DNA of 64,000 nucleotides from Epiperipatus broadwayi (GCA_028023455.1 JAQFVV010006427.1:744001-808000), one strand, 5' to 3'; positions 1 to 11,775 are shown, counted from the first letter of the stretch. Program-made: numbers and translations. The notes: generated by a model from the letters alone, not told the origin.

Positions 1-536
1 AAATCTACAACTCTACCTTGTTAGATTTAAATATAAAATCCATATCTCCTATAAAAAATCATATTGATTGTTTTTTGGGGGGTTGTTTTCAGTTAATAGT
101 GAATCCTTTTGAAATGGCTCTGATTATTTTTACCCTCAACTTATTACCTATGAAACATTAATTTATATGGATAATATATACTTTAACTGGAAGTTAGTGT
201 TCCTTCATTTGGATATCATATGCATTTACCATTAAAGAATAAAAATAAAATTTACCTATTTTTTTTCCAATGCAAAATAATAAGCACAAGTTTTAAAAAA
301 AAACAGATTATGTGCTATGAATAGCAATCAAAGGTCCCACAAACAGGTGCCATATAACCTGGATTTTTAATACACTAGCACATGAGTTGTCTTATAGATA
401 ATATCACAGCTAAATATAAATATTAAAATACAAGGTTCTTTTATAACTCAAAATATTTTATATTCGATCTTAAAATATCTTTATCTTATAGGTTCTTTTT
501 AATTTTAAATATCTTATCTAATTTTTAAAATATCTT
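1..536. other. AT-rich non-coding DNA
   Basis: I see no coding frame, RNA gene or recognisable repeat here. The stretch is ordinary AT-rich sequence with short A and T runs. Confidence 0.6.
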
Positions 537-772
537 GACAGAATAGCTCAATTGGTAGAGTGTTTGCCTTAAAAATTCGATATTCAAGAATCTAAAGGTA
601 CGAGTTCAACTTCTAAGTGAATATTGTCACTGTGCATATAGGCCAGCAACACCTGAAGAAGAGTGGAGAATAATAATACTTGAAACATTGTGTAATTACT
701 AACCTGTATTGTCTATTTTTGTGTTATTACTAACAAGTTGTTTGTATTTGGAAAGTTTAAATAAAGTTTAAA
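537..772 (+). repeat. tRNA-derived SINE
   Basis: A tRNA-like head starts with an A-box-like TAGCTCAATTGG at 544-555 and a B-box-like CGAGTTCAAC at 601-610, the spacing expected of an internal RNA polymerase III promoter. A body follows with CACCTGAAGAAG near 650 and GAAACATTG near 682. The tail is TATTTGGAAAGTTTAAATAA. The same body and tail recur at the right end of the array ending at 10,262, which shows this is a repeat family. The CTGAAGA ... GAAA pair could be a decayed hammerhead core, but I cannot show the other stems. No clean target-site duplication was found. Confidence 0.6.
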
Positions 773-3700
773 ATTTTGATCTCATGGTTTAAATTCAGAA
801 TAAAATGCACTTAGAACAAAATATTAATGGTAATACTGTAACTTCTTAACAAAAATATAATGAATTTTGTTTAAGGTAGACATGAAACATTTGACACTTC
901 TCTTAGTTTATTTTGGAATCTTAGTATTTTTAAGAAAGTGGAAATGAAATTACATAATAATAGAGTACTCAAATACTTAAGTAATATATAATTGATAATT
1001 TGAAAAACATTTCTAAATACTTTACAATTATTGAAATATAATTATTTTACTTCTACTGATCATAAAATACAGAAATCTTATATTTTCTAATGCAAATTTG
1101 AGAAACCAATTTCACAGTAATGTAGAAGGTAGTGAGGGTATTTTTTATACTGCCAAATACATAATAAATGCATTTGAAATAAAGTAAATAATGTAACATT
1201 TATCTTTGAAAAAGGCAGATAGAATAATTAGATAATTGTTAAACAAAATGAATGTATAAACATTATGTGACCATTAAAATGTACTTATAAAATATAATTA
1301 TTAATGCAAATTTTATTAAAGTAGATTTTCTGATAAATAGATTTACTATTGCAAGGATATCATAATGGCAACAAAACAAAAATGTATTTTATTAATACCC
1401 ATATAATAAAAAATATTTATTTATAATAATAATCATTATTTCTTTTACACTATTAGACTATATTTACAAATATTAACAACTTTATATATTGGTATACCTT
1501 TCATAAAACCATTTTTAAAATTTCATCACATAAGTTATATTTACTATCCAATGGTTCTCTTATTCATCAAATACAGTCTTTATTTTCAACCCAGTACCCA
1601 TAAAGTAAAACAATATTTCTATATGGCTTTGTCCAAGTGACTAGGAAATATTATACACATTTCTTAATTGAACATAGTATTGAAAATCAATGTGGAGATG
1701 CTTAATAGATGTTAATATGATAGCAACAACTATTTTGCAATATGACACATAAAACATTGACATTATCTATGTTAGGGTGAAGTAATAATAATGCTCAACA
1801 TGATATTATACTTTAAAAAATATAGTGGACCTAACAATGGAGTATAAAACTGAATATGTCTATGGATATACACCAAAGATATATCCTAATATTGAAATTC
1901 TAGGCAAAGAACCCAGTTCTATGTGCAGGGCATGAATAAATAAGCCACACTCTCTTTCATGGAAGGATTAAATATATATAAAAGTAATATAAGATTCACT
2001 TAAAATTGCCTTGAAATGATATTACTAATAATAAAAAGAATGTAATAATAATAAGCATATGAATAATTAATTATTCATCTCACATGCACACATAAAAGTC
2101 ATATAATTTAGTCCCTCAGTGAAAAGGTGAAAGATTATATGTATACTGACAAATCTATTATTGCATAAAGGTGACAATACTTAATTTATAAACTATTTAA
2201 AATTCTTACACACATACTGGTATTTATAATACTTTCATTTATGAAATACTTTTCATAAATATACAAAAGACTATTATACCTATGGAACAATCATTTATAT
2301 AATTTTAAATAATCATTCAGGAAACTCTGAAACAATAAAACTAACTCACAAAATAACCACCATTTTACCATGCATCTTACCAATTCCACTCATGAAACAA
2401 CATTCTCAAAAATATATTTATGATAACATAATTAGTAATAATAATAATATAATACTATAATAATTTTAAATATGTCATATATATATATATACACACACAC
2501 ATTATTATAATACCCTTTTTTTCTATATATTAGAGATTAAATGTTCTTTCCTTGGGACAGAAAAATATCACTTGGGTCAAGTGTTCTTTTCTGTTATTTC
2601 TTGAAGTAATATGGGAGAATATGCAGTCCTTCATTAAGATAGAGCAAACACAAACATGAGGATTTTAATAAATTTTCTTGAAAAATGTTCACAATGAAAT
2701 TTAACCATTTCAAAATAATCATGAGAGCTGATTACAGATAATTCGAGTAGCAAGGAATTTTTCTCAAAATACATTTTTAATGGCAATAAGAATCAGGGAA
2801 TAATAAACAGAAGGATAATTTTAATTATAAATTACTCTTTATAAGGTTTTATTGTTCTAATAAATTGAGATTTTAAGCAACATTAAATAAAATACTGAAA
2901 ATTTAAATTAGCTTTATTCCTTTTCTAAATACAACACGTTTGAATCAATCAGCAATTTAGAAAAACTATTCCAATAAATAAATGAAATTGAGACGAATAA
3001 CTATATTATTTGCTTTAGCACAAAACAATCTGCATACAATCTTTTCCTTATGATAATTAAAGAGTTAATTTTCATAAATTGGTATTTAATTATAATTTTG
3101 TAAGACAATTCTAAATAGTTGTCACTGCTTCTTTTTATAGACTTAATACTTTTATAAAAGTTCATCATTTTATATCTTAGCTTCATGTATGTATACTGAC
3201 TATTTTTAGATACAATACTTAGTATTGATAACTAATTGAACGTCAAATAAAACTTTCTGGTGATAGTCTTATAGCAAAAGTTCAGAATTTAGTTAATATT
3301 TATATAAAAATGAAACAAGATACTTTTCCTTACATGAATTCTCTTTTCCTTTGTCTTCTTTTGAAATACATTAAAAAATTTTAGCATTTTTTAAAATGAA
3401 TTGTTTGAAGAATTAATTGAGCAGGATTTTAGGAGAAATACTGTGATGGATACTTGTGATTTCTTTTATTCAGGCATAACAATGATAAAATATAAAACAA
3501 ACTGTTAAGTTGACTTTAAGAAAATAATAATAATTAAATAAAACCAGTTAATTCAAAATTAAAATGAAGTAAGAATTTTAATAATAAAATTTAGATTATG
3601 TTTTTCTTTTTATTAGTGTTTGTGTCTTTTATACACCCATATACATACAGGATTTTTTTACTTCATTCCTGATATTTTAATCCAATCTTCACTCAGTATA

Positions 3701-6700
3701 ATATATAAATTACTAGTGTGATTTTATCTTGTTAATTGATCTGATCTTGAACTCTATCAATCCAGATGATTAGGTCATGAAATTGTCTAGTCTGAAAATG
3801 AACTTTTTAATTACAGATTAATTACAATAAATGATTCTTTTTAATACTAATAAAATTATCTATTTATTTTCAAATTAACATCCTTTTTATTCAAATATCT
3901 CATTTTCACTCTAGAAATTTTCAATATTTCATCTGCATGCACTAAACATCTCCCCACTCATATGCAAATTAAATATAACCATTTTATTGCAATAAAAATG
4001 AAGTAGTTACTGACTAATATTTAAAACTAACTTAAAATTAACACTAATCACAATCACTTATACTTACTGTATTTAAATTCTGATTTTAAATACCCTTACG
4101 CAAATTGATATTTAATAAATTTTAACTATTACTATAATATTATTTATTTTAAAAACTAGCAATTAAAGATCCTAACAAAGTTAGCTAACCATATCAGACA
4201 GCATAAAACAACTCTATGTGTTACATCTAATTTAGAACATAATAAGCTCTAGATTAACTCTTTTTTAGTTTCAAAATATTAACTTTATTTTTTCAAGTAA
4301 ATATTAAACAATCTCAGATAATTTTTTAAATAATTGCTAATTGAATAGGTTAATTGAATTACTTTAATTCACACTATTGAAACACATAACTTAAGATTTT
4401 TATTATAATAGTACAAATAAAGAATTTTACTTATTATAATCTTATACAAAAAAAATTTGTAATGCTTTAAAACACATATCTAACCCACAGGATTAAATAT
4501 AGTGTCACTATATATATATATTAAGAAACATATTTAAATTAATTTATATACTTTTGATCTTTAAAACGTGTGCTTCCATTAAGCCCTATCAAAATAGCAT
4601 GTAAAAATCTTAAATAAATGTGAAGTACAAAAATTATATAATATACTTTTGTAGATGCATAAAAATATAGATAGATATACATATTAAACAATGTTTATCT
4701 GAAATTTTATATACAATTCATAAATTTATAAAATTGATAAATTACAAATACTTATTGAAGATTTTTGAAGCCAATCTAATAGTTTTTAATATTATGAAGT
4801 AAAGTTGTGATTCTTAAATTTTTTATGAATACCGTCTCATAGTTTTTTTTTACAAAGTTCTGATCATACAATTAAGTTTCTCTATCCTTTGGTTTGACTG
4901 GGAAGCTAACAATTATGTTTATGTAATAGTCTCATTCAATAATGATATATTCAATTTATTAAACACATGTAATATTAAGTTGTAATCAGATATTTCTTTT
5001 TGTGTGTGTGAGTCAAATACATAAAAAATTCATATCCATGAGGTCATTCTAAAAAGGTTATTGGTTCTCAATACTGGAGAAACATTAGTAAAGAAGTCAG
5101 AGTTATTAAAGACTAATTTCATAGGAAGTTTGTAAGTCTTGTAATAAACATTTGATTAACATAGCTTCCTTTAGCCTTGGCAATCAAGATACAAACAAAA
5201 CTAAATTACTATTTTTCTCAGGTACATATATATATATTTTACGTATTCCAAAAAACATTCCATTATTTTCATAAAATATTTTTATTACAACTATAAATTA
5301 TATTGTGAATTATTTTAATCTTTTTTTTCTCTTTTTATAGACATATCTTAGAAAGTTTGATTCAGATAAATAGAACAATATTTTTTCTCTTTAACATAGT
5401 AATTTTAATCTACTTCTGTTTAATGGGATGCCAATAAAAAAAAAAAAAAAATTACTTTCAATCCCATAATTAGCTTTTCTATATACATGCTGATTTTAAT
5501 TTAACCAGATTAATCTTTTTTTTTCCAAATTCATTTTTCTGAACACTAAAAAAAATTATTGTGCTAAAAATTAATAAATTAGATAATTAAAATAAAATTT
5601 ACTAAAAGAAATTTTTTAAAAAAATTTGCATAAATTTTGAATGTTTTATATATATGTACACACCCACATATATACCTAATTTATAACATGCATGTACTTT
5701 TTAAGGCTACTAAAATGTAATAAAAGTAGCACATTGTGGGAGTAATAAAAATACCAGAATTGAGAAATGAAAATATCAGAAGATATGTATAAAAATGAAG
5801 ATAGTTTGAGTCATCAACTTTAAAGATCCTTATAAAATTATGCTATTCCTCTAATAAGTGAAAATTCAAAAAGAATAAACAGAAAAAAATGAGAACTGAC
5901 ATATTAAAACATACAAACAATCTGAGAGTTGAAATGTTAAAACAAACAGAACAGTTGAGAAATAGAAGAAAGAAACAAGTACTAAAACATGGAGAATATA
6001 GGACCAAATTAGAGCTGATATGCTAAAAGGTCATCAATAAGAAGAGATAAAAATTGAAAAAAATACTGCATAAACAGAAAAGCATTAAAAAAAAAACTAT
6101 ACTGGAGAAATATAAACCAATATAAAGAAATGGAACAAAAATTAAAAGAGAAATTTAACAATCATAAAAGTAATGTTCTTGAAAAAATCCTAGATAAATA
6201 GGAAATGATAACAAGACATTTAGAAATGATGTAGAAAAATATGAGAAAGTCCCAGGAAAATCAGCAAAAATGAATGAAAATTTTTCAGCGTAAATTTATA
6301 TGTTTTTTCTGATATTTTTTTTTATTTTTTCATATAATTTAGAATATAATTTTAGCAATGGTTAAAAAACTCTTATAAAGTCTTTCCAATTTATATTATA
6401 CTTTCTTTAACAATTTTATCAACGTCAGTCTTTAGGCAAAATCACTGAAATATTAATTTTAGCTATATGTTCATTGAAATAAACATGAAGATGTTTAAGA
6501 CTTAAACATTCCAAGAAATATCATTTTCTTATTTACATGAGTTGCCATTCCTTCTAATTTGTAAGATATAAATCATGATTATACTTTGAAGGGCAAGAAG
6601 ATTTTTGTATATTGTGGGTTAATTCAAAACTCTATTAATTAATACAAAAAAGGAATACTTATTGTCTGGAAATAAAGATTAATGTTATTTAGTTTGCTGC

Positions 6701-6819
6701 AGATATCAGGTCAATATTCAAATTAAATTCAAGAAAATGCTTTTATATACATGATCTAAGCTTTTTTTTTCCTCCATGAATATTAAAGTGCAACAATTAA
6801 AAATATTAAACAGTAGTCT
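773..6819. other. AT-rich non-coding DNA
   Basis: About 6 kb without a supportable gene. All frames are broken every few dozen codons, as expected of AT-rich DNA. Visible features are only short TA/CA microsatellites, A runs (for example 5,438-5,450) and ordinary AT-rich text. The 61-codon frame at 3,001-3,186 is lysine/isoleucine-rich and shows no family signal. Confidence 0.6.
2477..2503. repeat. TA/CA microsatellite
   Basis: A short run of alternating TA passes into CA repeats. It is simple-sequence DNA with no coding content. Confidence 0.8.
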
Positions 6820-6821
6820 GT

Positions 6822-6884
6822 GGGGGGGGGGGGGGGGGGGGGGGGGGGGTGGGGGGGGGGGGGGGGGGGGGGGCGGGGGGGGGG
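6822..6884. repeat. 63-bp poly-G tract
   Basis: The tract is G throughout except for a T at 6,850 and a C at 6,874. It is extraordinary in such AT-rich DNA. It sits directly inside the 11-bp direct repeat that bounds the family A insertion, so on the minus strand it would form a poly-C end. It could form G-quadruplexes and its length may be unreliable in an assembly. Confidence 0.95.
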
Positions 6885-7164
6885 TTATTATATTTTAAAT
6901 AAATTAACAAATTAAAATACAATCATTTTTATGAAGTAGAATATGAGTAAGTGGAAGGAGAAAAAAGGTTGGGAACGCTCTAGATAATAAACATCACATG
7001 ACCACCAAATCTTATGCTTGTATATAACTGTTGTTAAAACAAGCAAAACTTATTATATGTATTGCCACACACAGCAAGCTAGAGTAATCAATGGATGCCA
7101 GAAAATAAAAGGTGGTTTCTGGAGGGTTGCATTAGATCCTAAGATCTAGATGCATTGCTCTCAG

Positions 7165-7223
7165 ATCCAAGGCTCCTCACTGACAAAGGCCACAAGCCAG
7201 AAATTAGTCTGGAGATATTGGAT
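7165..7223 (+). ncRNA. Hammerhead ribozyme-like fold, family A (core mutated)
   Basis: Reading the plus strand: an outer stem I strand ATCCAA pairs with TTGGAT at the far end. The inner stem I is CTCCTCA against TGGAG with mismatches. The core is CTGACAA, where the hammerhead consensus is CUGANGA, so the G8 position is A. Stem II is GGC/GCC with loop CACAA. GAAA follows, then a short stem III and an AGTC cleavage-site triplet. The order and spacing match a type I hammerhead. The G8 change predicts loss of activity. A second copy at 63,265-63,323 keeps the outer stem I pairing. Confidence 0.6.
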
Positions 7224-7327
7224 GAGTAAGCACTAGATAGGGATTTTATGCACAAGCCTTCTGGCATCCATTGATTACTCTAGCTTGCTGTGTGTGGCAA
7301 TATGTGTAGTGAGGTTTTTCCTGTTTT

Positions 7328-8485
7328 AACAGTAGTCTCTAGAGTTCAAGAATACAGAAAAAAAAATTAGTAACTTTTGCTAATGTTATTTATCGAACAT
7401 TTTTGTATCACTTCATATTATTAAATTTCTCTAAATTAAAGCATTTTTTCTTTCATGACTAAAAACATTTTTTTTCTCTTATAAATATTAAATATTTTCT
7501 TTAAGATTGAGTAAAGAAATTTAGCAATTTATAAGCCTACAACAACTATAATACTAAAGTGGAAAAAAACATTTTTGTATTGCCCATTAATTCAGAACAT
7601 TATTTAATTAAAAAAAAAACGAAATAAATACCAAGCAATGTTGTGAGTAAAAACAGTCTATCAATAGCCATATATATGTGTATGCATGTACATATAAGCA
7701 ATATAATGAATTAATAAAGTGATCTTGTCAATTATGAATAAGATTTTAAAAATGTATGCAAATATATGTACAAATACATATATAATTATTAAAGCATGTA
7801 TAAAACTTTACAGTTCAAAGGCAGATAAAAAATAGAAAAAAGCTAATCTATATACAAAATATTTTCTTTATTTTTCCTATAAATTATAAATAAAATATTA
7901 AAAAAAGAGAAAATATTTTTTTTTCAAAATTTATACATTTATTCTAGCTTAAAACAAATCCCATTAATATTATCTATTAATTAAAACAGAAAAGCATAAA
8001 ATAATTATTTAATTTGGTAAAGAATCCCCATTTAATTTGGTTGATTTGATCACATGATAACCAGTTTTGGAAATATAAATTTTCAACTTTTTTATTTAAT
8101 CATTCAAAAAATATTATAAACATCATTTAACTACAAAGTTTGGTGAAATTCTAAGTGGATTATAATCAACATGGAATATTTTATTTGTATAAAAAGTAAT
8201 ATATATATGTAACTTTGATGTATATCTACTTATATAATCTAGAGATATACAAGAGAGACACCTGTTGAATAGGACCTTATAAATTGTTACGATTTGTTTT
8301 TACTTTTTAAATAATAGGATGTCAGATGTTTTTGGATGATAAAAATCATTAAAGTAAATAAGAAAAATTAACTATTTGAAAACCTCCAATAATTAAAAAC
8401 CCGGCACAGAGTCCCCTAAAATATTTATATTTTAGAAAATATTCAATATTGTTAAAAAACATGGTTTGATATTTTAGAAATCTTA
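7328..8485. other. AT-rich non-coding DNA
   Basis: No gene or repeat family recognised. The start carries the right copy of the 11-bp direct repeat that bounds the preceding insertion. Confidence 0.55.
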
Positions 8486-8620
8486 AAGATTTTAAATACC
8501 AGGCACTCTTAAACCTGGAGCCTAATTGTAAATATATGGATTTGAACTCAGACTTTCAAGCCCTTCACTATCCACCCTATCTCATACTAATGATACACAT
8601 GACCGTGCGCATGCAAAAAA

Positions 8621-8690
8621 GATAAATAATTACCAATATACATATTTCATGCTAAACCAGCACTTATCAGTTGGTCCAGACTTCCATATC
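8621..8690 (-). ncRNA. Hammerhead ribozyme, family B' (core mutated)
   Basis: On the minus strand stem I ACCAA precedes CTGATAA, then the stem II region GTGCT/AGCAT with loop GGTTT, then GAAA, a 3-bp stem III (ATA/TAT) and A followed by TTGGT, which pairs with ACCAA. The core reads CUGAUAA, so G8 is changed to A and activity is unlikely. Confidence 0.65.
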
Positions 8691-9090
8691 CCATACATAT
8701 ATATAATCAGTGCTCAGTTTATCTTAAAATAGCAAATCATTACACTTTAATGGACAGGGTTCAGCCCACTCCAATGTCCAATTCTTCAGCCATCCATACC
8801 ATTGAAAATCTGATGATAGAAATTTCCAAATCTCATGCTGATGCCAATATTGTTGTCATGCCCATGTTGACCTCAAGTCACTCTGACCCCTTATGTATAG
8901 AACAGTATCCATTTAAATACACAGAAGAGAAATAGGCAGAATGCAGGCTTAATATGTAAGATTTGAAATACCAAGCACTCTTATACTGGAGCCTAATTGT
9001 AAGTATATGAGATTTGAACTCAGACTTTAAAGCTCTTTCACTATCCACACTATCTCACAATCCTGATACACATGACCACACACATGCAGA

Positions 9091-9140
9091 AATAATTACC
9101 AATATATGTATTTCATGCTAAACCAGCACTCATAAGTTGA
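9091..9140 (-). ncRNA. Hammerhead ribozyme, family B' (truncated in stem I)
   Basis: The minus strand carries GAAA and the stem II hairpin intact, but the core heptamer is CTTATGA (G5 changed). The 5' strand of stem I stops after TCAA, where the sequence switches to plus-oriented B' DNA at about 9,140. Inactive by inspection. Confidence 0.55.
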
Positions 9141-9485
9141 CTTGAAAGTCTGAATTCAAAGCCCCTATATTGACAATTGGGTTCCAAGTATAAGAGTGCC
9201 TGGTATCTTAAATCTTACATATTAAGCCTGTATTCTTCCCATCCCTCTTCTATGTATTTAAATGGATATTGTCCTACATGTGAAGAGTCAGAATGACTTG
9301 AAGTCAACATGGGCATGACGATATTAGCATCAGCATGGGATGGGGAATTCTATCATCAGATTTTCAATGGTATGGATGGCTGAAGAGTTGGAGGTTAAAA
9401 TGAGTGAAGCCTGTTCATTAAAGTGTAAGGATTTGCTATCTTAATATAAACTGAGCACTGATTATATATATGTCTGGGCTATGAT

Positions 9486-9547
9486 AGGCTGGACCAACTG
9501 ATGAGTGCTGGTTTAGCATGAAATGCATATATTAGTGATTATTTATC
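9486..9547 (+). ncRNA. Hammerhead ribozyme, family B' (core intact)
   Basis: Stem I strand GGACCAA, core CTGATGA, stem II GTGCT/AGCAT with loop GGTTT, GAAA, a short stem III (ATG/TAT with one wobble), cleavage expected after the A of TATA, then TTAGT pairing back to ACCAA with one mismatch. All core nucleotides are present. The short stem III resembles hammerheads of animal retroelements, which often work best as dimers. Confidence 0.75.
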
Positions 9548-9957
9548 TTTTCTGCATGTATGTGGTCATGTGTATGAGTAGTATGAGATATCATGATAGT
9601 GAAAGGGCTTGAAAGCCTGAGTTCAAATACCCTATATTTACAATTAAGCTCCAGGTATAAGAGTACCTGGTATTACAAATCTTACATATTAATCCTGCAT
9701 TCTACCCATTCCTCTTCTATGTATTTAAATGGATACTGTCCTATATGTCAGGGGTCAGATTGACTTGAGGTCAACATAGGCATGATAACAATATTGGCTG
9801 CAGCATGGGATTTGGGAATTCTATCACCAGATTTTCAATCATATGGATGGCTGAAAAGTTGGAGGTTGGAATGGGTTGAAGCCTTTTCATTAAAGTGTAA
9901 GGATTTTTTATCTTAATATAAACTGAGCACACTGACTATATATATATGTATGGAAGA

Positions 9958-10018
9958 TATAGTCTGGACCAACTGATAAGTGTTAATTTAGCATGAAATA
10001 CAGTATATTGGTAATTAT
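9958..10018 (+). ncRNA. Hammerhead ribozyme, family B' (core mutated)
   Basis: Stem I GGACCAA and TTGGT are preserved. The core reads CTGATAA (G8 to A), and stem II is weakened (GTGTT against AGCAT). GAAA is intact. Probably inactive. Confidence 0.6.
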
Positions 10019-10039
10019 TGATGATTATTTATATTTTCT

Positions 10040-10262
10040 GCATGTGTGTGGTCATGTGTATCAGTAGTATGAGATAGTGTGAATAGTGAAGTGACTTGGA
10101 AATCTGAGTTCAAATCTCCTATATATCATTTTATTAACTGAACTTCACTTAATCTCTGAATACTTTTTTAACCTCAGAAATCAATAACACCTGAAGGAGA
10201 TAGATAAATAATACCTTTCGAACATTGGAATATATTTGGAAAAGTATAAATAAAGTTTAATC
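10040..10262 (+). repeat. tRNA-like head and SINE-type tail ending the B' array
   Basis: The region from GAGATAGTGTGAATAGTG (10,071 on) to the B-box-like GAGTTCAAATC at 10,105-10,115 resembles an internal polymerase III promoter. It continues into a body with ACACCTGAAGGAG and a tail TATAAATAAAGTTTAA. The body and tail match the SINE at 537-772. So either the array's 3' end is a SINE of this family or a SINE inserted next to it. Confidence 0.55.
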
Positions 10263-10675
10263 ATTCTTAAAAAAAACATTTAGTAATTGAATTATATTAT
10301 GCAAATAGTACAGCATATATTTACAAATAAATATCCATAGGTCAGAAACTTTTGACTAATGTTTAATATTATAATTATAATTATTTTTCATTTTTTTATA
10401 AAATTAACTTTTAATTTAACCATGCATCTTCAATATATATTTGTATAAGAGCTAAATAAAATGTGAGGATTTTTCAATAATTAATTTACAAACTAATTAA
10501 TCTTATATCCCATAGCCAAAACATCAAAAATAAGAGTTCTATATCAAGTAAAAAAAAATCTGAGATTTTTTTCCAACTAGCAGTAAATTATCTTGTAAAT
10601 AACAATCTATTTTATCAGTATCTTAAAATATTTATTTTGCATAGAATTATTTAATCTTTTTTATTTTATATATAT

Positions 10676-10730
10676 AGAAAGGAGAGAGGCAGAGAGGGAG
10701 GGGAGAAAGAGAAAACGAGAGAGAAAAGCA
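10676..10730. repeat. Purine-rich GA tract
   Basis: About 55 bases almost purely A and G, with several GAGAG runs. It lies just outside the left end of the hAT-like element at 10,750. Confidence 0.8.
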
Positions 10731-11301
10731 GTATTTGTATGATCTATGTCACCGTAGTTAGTAACTGGTGGTCCGCAGAATCGTCCGCAAAGAAATTCAG
10801 ATATTATTTAAATTTGCTAAGCTCATTTAATAAAATTTCTAAATAAAAAAATAAATTTTGTTTAATTTGTATTATTATATGTAAAATAGAACAAGAACAT
10901 TATATTGCTAATTGATTTGTTACAAAATACTACTATGACTTGCTCAAAGGCGTTTAATTAACCCTTACTCAATCAGTGGCATAGAAAAAGTTACAAAATA
11001 AGAATATCCAATTCTGTACAATTGACTAGGCTTCAAATTTGACTATGATGCACTCTTGGTAATTAGATGAATTAAAACTCAAAAATTTTATGAAGAATTT
11101 TGAAGGAAAACACATATATAAGAATTACTAAAGAATAGAATACTATTTATTATTAATCTTAATACATGAAATACACAGGCTTATATATACACCTGTGTCT
11201 ATATATGTAATAGACAGGGTATGAGCACAGACTTTCACATGACCCACCACTCTCCACACTATCTCATAACACTGATACACCTGAACACACATATGTCGAA
11301 A

Positions 11302-11365
11302 GATAAATAATCACCGATATCATATTTCATGCTAAACCAGCAATCATCAGTTGGTCCAGATTACC
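11302..11365 (-). ncRNA. Hammerhead ribozyme, family B (core intact, cleavage-site variant)
   Basis: Minus strand: stem I TAATC, bulge TGG, ACCAA; core CTGATGA; stem II TGCT/AGCA; GAAA; then ATATGATATC, giving an ATC cleavage triplet, and GGTGATTA. One base is missing relative to the usual form, so the first pairs of stem I are disturbed. The plus-oriented copy at 12,396-12,459 has the same variant. Confidence 0.75.
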
Positions 11366-11775
11366 ATCTCTACACATATATGCTACAAGTGCTCAGATAT
11401 ATATTAAGATAGCAAATACTCCTATTTTAATGGACAGGCTTCAATGTACTCCACACTCCAACTCCTCAACTGTCCATCGAATTGAAAATCTGATGATGAA
11501 ACGCTCAAAGGCCACCCTTAGGCCGAGATTATTGTCACACCCATATTGACCTAAAGGTCAATCTGATCTTTCATGTACCGGACATAATCCATTAAATACA
11601 TATAGAAGGGATAGACAGACATCTTTAATATGTAATAGATGAAATACACAGGCTTATATATACACCTGTGTCTATATATGTAATAGACAGAGTATGAGCA
11701 CAGACTTTCACATGACCCAACACTCTCCATACTATCTCATAACACTGATACACCTGAACACACATATGTCGAAAA

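Larger units (their letters stand above)
6820..7327. mobile_element. Family A hammerhead-bearing element with long inverted repeats
   Basis: The insertion is bounded by an 11-bp direct repeat AACAGTAGTCT at 6,809-6,819 and 7,328-7,338, a likely target-site duplication. It begins with the poly-G tract. About 110 bp of AT-rich DNA then leads into an inverted-repeat structure whose arms (about 7,035-7,106 and 7,256-7,330) share GCAAGCTAGAGTAATCAATG and the CCACACACAGC motif. A hammerhead-like fold lies in the loop region. A strongly similar hairpin occurs at 44,567-44,746 and another copy at 63,161-63,352, and all share an end resembling CATGTGATGTTTAT. No coding capacity is seen, so it is non-autonomous. 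Confidence 0.65.
8486..10262. mobile_element. Family B' hammerhead array, inverted and tandem units with SINE-like tail
   Basis: The array holds a minus-oriented unit (8,486-8,957), a truncated minus unit (to about 9,140), then plus-oriented sequence: a tail piece, a full unit of about 467 bp and a third unit ending in a SINE-type tail at 10,262. The tandem period is 472 bp between the ACCAGGCACTC-type motifs at 8,498 and 8,970. Each unit has a hammerhead region, then tRNA-like boxes ending in GAGTTCAAATC, then a small hairpin CCAGG ... CCTGG. The change of orientation at about 9,140 falls 4 nt from the hammerhead core heptamer. It is a diverged relative of family B. No clear flanking duplication was found. 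The 61-codon frame at 8,750-8,935 lies inside this repeat and is not a gene. Confidence 0.75.

Noticed and set aside
8750-8935. 61-codon frame in the B' array
   Set aside because: The same DNA is repeated in other units with stops and indels; it is repeat DNA, not a gene.
11490-11530. Second CTGATGA on the opposite strand of B units
   Set aside because: It recurs in all units, but no stem II or correctly placed GAAA follows, so only the other strand carries a ribozyme.
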